Assembly: GCA_963709875.1 (NCBI GenBank)
Contig: CAVPYB010000002.1
Span: forward strand, 124,001-188,000
Reading direction: 5' to 3'
Length of the DNA: 64,000 bases
Source: JAQBDA01 sp963709875
Lineage (GTDB): Bacteria > Chloroflexota > Anaerolineae > Anaerolineales > UBA4823
The position numbers and the translations under genes are program-made. Below are positions 61,767-64,000 of this stretch, piece by piece. The notes below the pieces were generated by a model that had not been told where the DNA came from, did no database searches, and worked only from the letters and a program-made list of their open reading frames with translations. How positions within the stretch are numbered: position 1 is the first letter of the stretch; each line of letters opens with the position of its first letter.

Positions 61767-62969
61767 ATGTCCACACAAAGCTTAACATTCGAAAAGCAGG
61801 TAAAAGCATCCCCGGAGATTGTTTACCAGGCATTCACCAATTCGACAAGTCTGCGTGAATGGTTCTGTGATTTTGCTTCGGTAGACCTCAGGTCCGGCGG
61901 TCGTATATTCCTGGGATGGAATTCTGGATTCTACGCCGCAGGAGAATTCCTGGATGTTCAGAAAGACGAAAAAGTGCTCCTGACCTGGTTCGGGCGGGAT
62001 GAGCCGGCTGCTACCCGTGTCCTTATCCAGCTCACCAAACTTGAAGATGGCACCCATATTCGATTGGAGCACCAAGAGGTAGGTTCCGGTCCGGATTGGG
62101 ATGACACGGTCAACGAGATCGATAAAGGCTGGAATTCCAGTCTCGAAAACCTGGCATCTGTCCTGGATACGGGTGAGGACTTGCGCTTTACGAAACGGCC
62201 CATGCTGGGAATAACAGTCACGGATTTCAACGAGCAGATCGCCCAACAAATGGGGATACCGGTTAGTGCCGGAATCCGTATCGACAGTACAGTCGACGGC
62301 ATGGGTGCAGAAGCGGCTGGCTTGCAAGGTGGTGATGTTATCATCAGCATGGATGGCAAGGCGACTACCGGATTCTACAGCCTTACTGCCGTCCTTGCAG
62401 ATCGTCGTGCCGGAGAAAAAGTTGAGGTTGTCTTCTACCGCGATAGGGATCAGCGCAGCGTCCAGATGGAGCTCTCCGGCAGACCGCTACCGGAGATCCC
62501 GCCCACCACGAAGGATCTGGCTGAGTTCTTAACTGAACGCCACCACAAGATCCAACAGGAGCTGGATGAATTCTTCACCGGTGTCACCGATGCCAAAGCA
62601 TCCTTCAAACCCGATCCAAATGAATGGAGCGTAAAAGAAGTATTGGCACACCTGATCCATGGTGAACGGTACTGGCACAGATGGATGACAGAGCTTCTGG
62701 CAAGGAGCGAGTCCTACCAGGATGATTCACCGGGCAATTTGCAGGCACCGATCGATGCAACTGTAGCAGCGTATCCAACCTTGGGTGACCTCAGGGAAGA
62801 GTACAGACGCAGCAGTATGGAAACCATCGCTTTGATTGCCAGTTTCCCTGACGATTTTGTGCAGAACAAAGCCAGCTATTGGCGGATTGCATACAATCTC
62901 ATTGAAGATCCCTACCATCACCGGGTCCATCTGGATCAAATGAGCAAAGCCATCGAGGCAGCCCGCTAG
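61767..62969 (+). CDS. Three-domain fusion: AHSA1/SRPBCC, PDZ and DinB-like
   Basis: Residues about 1-135 form an activator-of-Hsp90-ATPase-like SRPBCC domain (PEIVYQAFTNSTSLREWFCD, GEFLDVQKDEKVLLTWFG, GWNSSLENL). Residues about 147-230 form a PDZ domain (MLGITVTDFNEQIAQQMGIP, GAEAAGLQGGDVIISMDGKAT). Residues about 250-400 form a DinB four-helix domain (FKPDPNEWSVKEVLAHLIHGERYWH, HHRVHLDQM with metal-type His). There is no signal peptide. I do not know a described protein of this order. The ATG at 61767 is favoured over 61761 by spacing to AGGAG. Confidence 0.85.
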   Translation: MSTQSLTFEKQVKASPEIVYQAFTNSTSLREWFCDFASVDLRSGGRIFLGWNSGFYAAGEFLDVQKDEKVLLTWFGRDEPAATRVLIQLTKLEDGTHIRLEHQEVGSGPDWDDTVNEIDKGWNSSLENLASVLDTGEDLRFTKRPMLGITVTDFNEQIAQQMGIPVSAGIRIDSTVDGMGAEAAGLQGGDVIISMDGKATTGFYSLTAVLADRRAGEKVEVVFYRDRDQRSVQMELSGRPLPEIPPTTKDLAEFLTERHHKIQQELDEFFTGVTDAKASFKPDPNEWSVKEVLAHLIHGERYWHRWMTELLARSESYQDDSPGNLQAPIDATVAAYPTLGDLREEYRRSSMETIALIASFPDDFVQNKASYWRIAYNLIEDPYHHRVHLDQMSKAIEAAR

Positions 62970-62996
62970 GTATAGGAAACCCTTCAGTAAGTCCTG

Positions 62997-63030
62997 AGAG
63001 CGGGTCAGCTGCCCGCTCTTTTTATTATTT
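62997..63030 (+). terminator. Intrinsic terminator after the AHSA1-PDZ-DinB gene
   Basis: AGAGCGGG (62997-63004) and CCCGCTCT (63012-63019) form an 8-bp stem with a 7-base loop, followed directly by TTTTTATTATTTT. Confidence 0.9.
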
Positions 63031-63259
63031 TCACGTAATCCAAAATATTTTCAATTATAATTGCAGATATCAAGACACTTACCCGATATAACATAATATC
63101 GAGAGGATCTAAGCGTTTTGAACACTATGGCTTTGGTGGTTGATTTCAGACGAGCAATCTGGATGTATCTGATCGCGGATTTCGCTGGCGAGGCAGTGGC
63201 AGCTGGCGCTTTCCGGTATTTGATCCCAGATGACCAAATAGCGAGGAGGCAATTCGGAA

Positions 63260-64000
63260 ATGGCTTACATGACAAGTGTCAGACGAGTGACTGGATATTT
63301 GCTGTTGATGGCAATCTGGACGGTAACATTCCTGCAGCCCACATCTGCACAGGAGCTCCGAAACGGACCGGTGGAACCGGATGCTCCGGCGCTGGCTCCC
63401 AGCCTGTGGGCAAGCCCCTTAGAGCTGGATTTTGGACCTGTCGGGGTGGGTGAAACGAGCGACACCCAGGTCGTGGGAGTAACCAATATTGGAGATGCGC
63501 TGTTGGCTAATTTCACCGGCGGCAGCGTCCCGTTCCCGTTCCACGCAGCCAATAACTGCGCTGCCGGTGTGCAGCCCGGCAAGAGCTGCCAGTTCTCTTT
63601 TTGGGTAACCCCCTCCAGCGCCGGTGATCTTAATGCCACCACCACAATCAGCACTAATGCGGGGCCATTCAGCGTCAAACTACGCGCCCGTGGCGTGAAG
63701 CCCGAATTTTCGGTGTCGCCCCTGGTGATTGATTTTGGCCCCGTCGTACCAAACCCCAATGAGGCGCCCGAAGACAGCAACGCTGCTCAGCAGATCGTGG
63801 TTGTGCGCAATATCGGCATGGCAGAGCTGAGCGGGTTCAGCGGTGGGGACGTTGGTGCACCTTTCTCTATGACCACTACCTGCCCTGCCAGCCTGCTGCC
63901 GGGAGAGGAATGCCAGTATCTTTACAATTTCCAACCAACCCAAACCGGCTCGTTCAATGAGATATCAAACGTAATCACCAGCGGAGGTCCATTTACCATA
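63260..64000 (+). CDS. Secreted protein with ASH/HYDIN-like (choice-of-anchor D) repeats, partial
   Basis: The ATG at 63260 (GAGGAGG about 10 bases upstream) opens a frame to the window edge, at least 247 residues. A signal peptide (TGYLLLMAIWTVTFL, AQ cleavage) is followed by two tandem beta-sandwich units. Each begins with a L.(I/L)DFGPV motif (SPLELDFGPVGVGE and SPLVIDFGPVV) and carries a NCAAG...SCQFSF- or TCPAS...ECQYLYNF-type disulfide pair about 70 residues later. This matches ASH-type repeats found on secreted and surface proteins. The rest lies beyond the window. Confidence 0.82.
   Translation, partial: MAYMTSVRRVTGYLLLMAIWTVTFLQPTSAQELRNGPVEPDAPALAPSLWASPLELDFGPVGVGETSDTQVVGVTNIGDALLANFTGGSVPFPFHAANNCAAGVQPGKSCQFSFWVTPSSAGDLNATTTISTNAGPFSVKLRARGVKPEFSVSPLVIDFGPVVPNPNEAPEDSNAAQQIVVVRNIGMAELSGFSGGDVGAPFSMTTTCPASLLPGEECQYLYNFQPTQTGSFNEISNVITSGGPFTI

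Overview
The window reads as a chromosomal segment of a bacterium that is probably Chloroflexota, most likely Anaerolineae-like. This is inferred from gene content: an F420 biosynthesis and F420 redox cluster, mevalonate kinase beside isopentenyl phosphate kinase (the alternative mevalonate route), a TopA carrying an extra N-terminal zinc-ribbon-like domain, a short archaeal/thermophile-type AhcY, and several exported proteins with Thr/Pro-rich tails. No rRNA, tRNA, CRISPR array, prophage or insertion sequence was recognised.

Region 1 (1-10.2 kb, all minus strand, transcribed right to left) is one long gene train. It runs Nudix hydrolase, protein phosphatase, SsnA-type amidohydrolase, F420:NADPH oxidoreductase, cofE, a small membrane ORF, cofD, cofC, an LLM-type F420-dependent oxidoreductase, a hotdog thioesterase, the FAD subunit of a molybdenum hydroxylase, a CcrM-like GANTC methyltransferase, the [2Fe-2S] subunit and the start of what may be the Mo subunit. 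Region 2 (10.6-15.1 kb, plus strand) holds ubiA, mvk, ipk, dgt and greA. Region 3 (15.2-23.8 kb, minus) holds a membrane protein, topA, manC, dprA, rimM, khpA, rpsP and ffh. Region 4 (24-30.8 kb, plus) holds degV, a beta-propeller exported protein, an M23 endopeptidase lipoprotein, recA and an NBR1-like lipoprotein. Region 5 (30.9-36.8 kb, minus) holds lspA, a small secreted protein with a structured leader, the methylthio/adenosylhomocysteine genes ahcY, a PfkB kinase and mtnA, and a DHH phosphoesterase.

Region 6 (37-45.8 kb) holds a lytic transglycosylase, an rRNA-type methyltransferase, a peptide-binding protein, secG, a PHP protein and uvrB. Region 7 (45.9-52.1 kb) has a GGDEF/HD-GYP protein with two membrane domains. 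It also holds an apparently self-contained envelope-response module: a Met/Gly-rich secreted protein preceded by four 11-bp-spaced TTCA-type repeats, an OmpR-type regulator, and a sensor kinase whose external loop is also Met/Gly-rich. Region 8 (52.1-64 kb) holds an M48 protease, a PPDK/PEPS regulatory kinase, two membrane transporters, perR-katG with a Fur/PerR-type operator, LysE, an HlyIII gene that seems to start at CTG, an AHSA1-PDZ-DinB fusion, and the start of a secreted ASH-type protein.

A striking property of the window is that nine otherwise well-conserved genes are interrupted: eight by single-base frameshifts and one by an in-frame TAG. They include uvrB, dprA and ccrM. The spread over unrelated genes and both directions of shift points mainly to consensus errors in the assembly, but each is listed separately so it can be checked.
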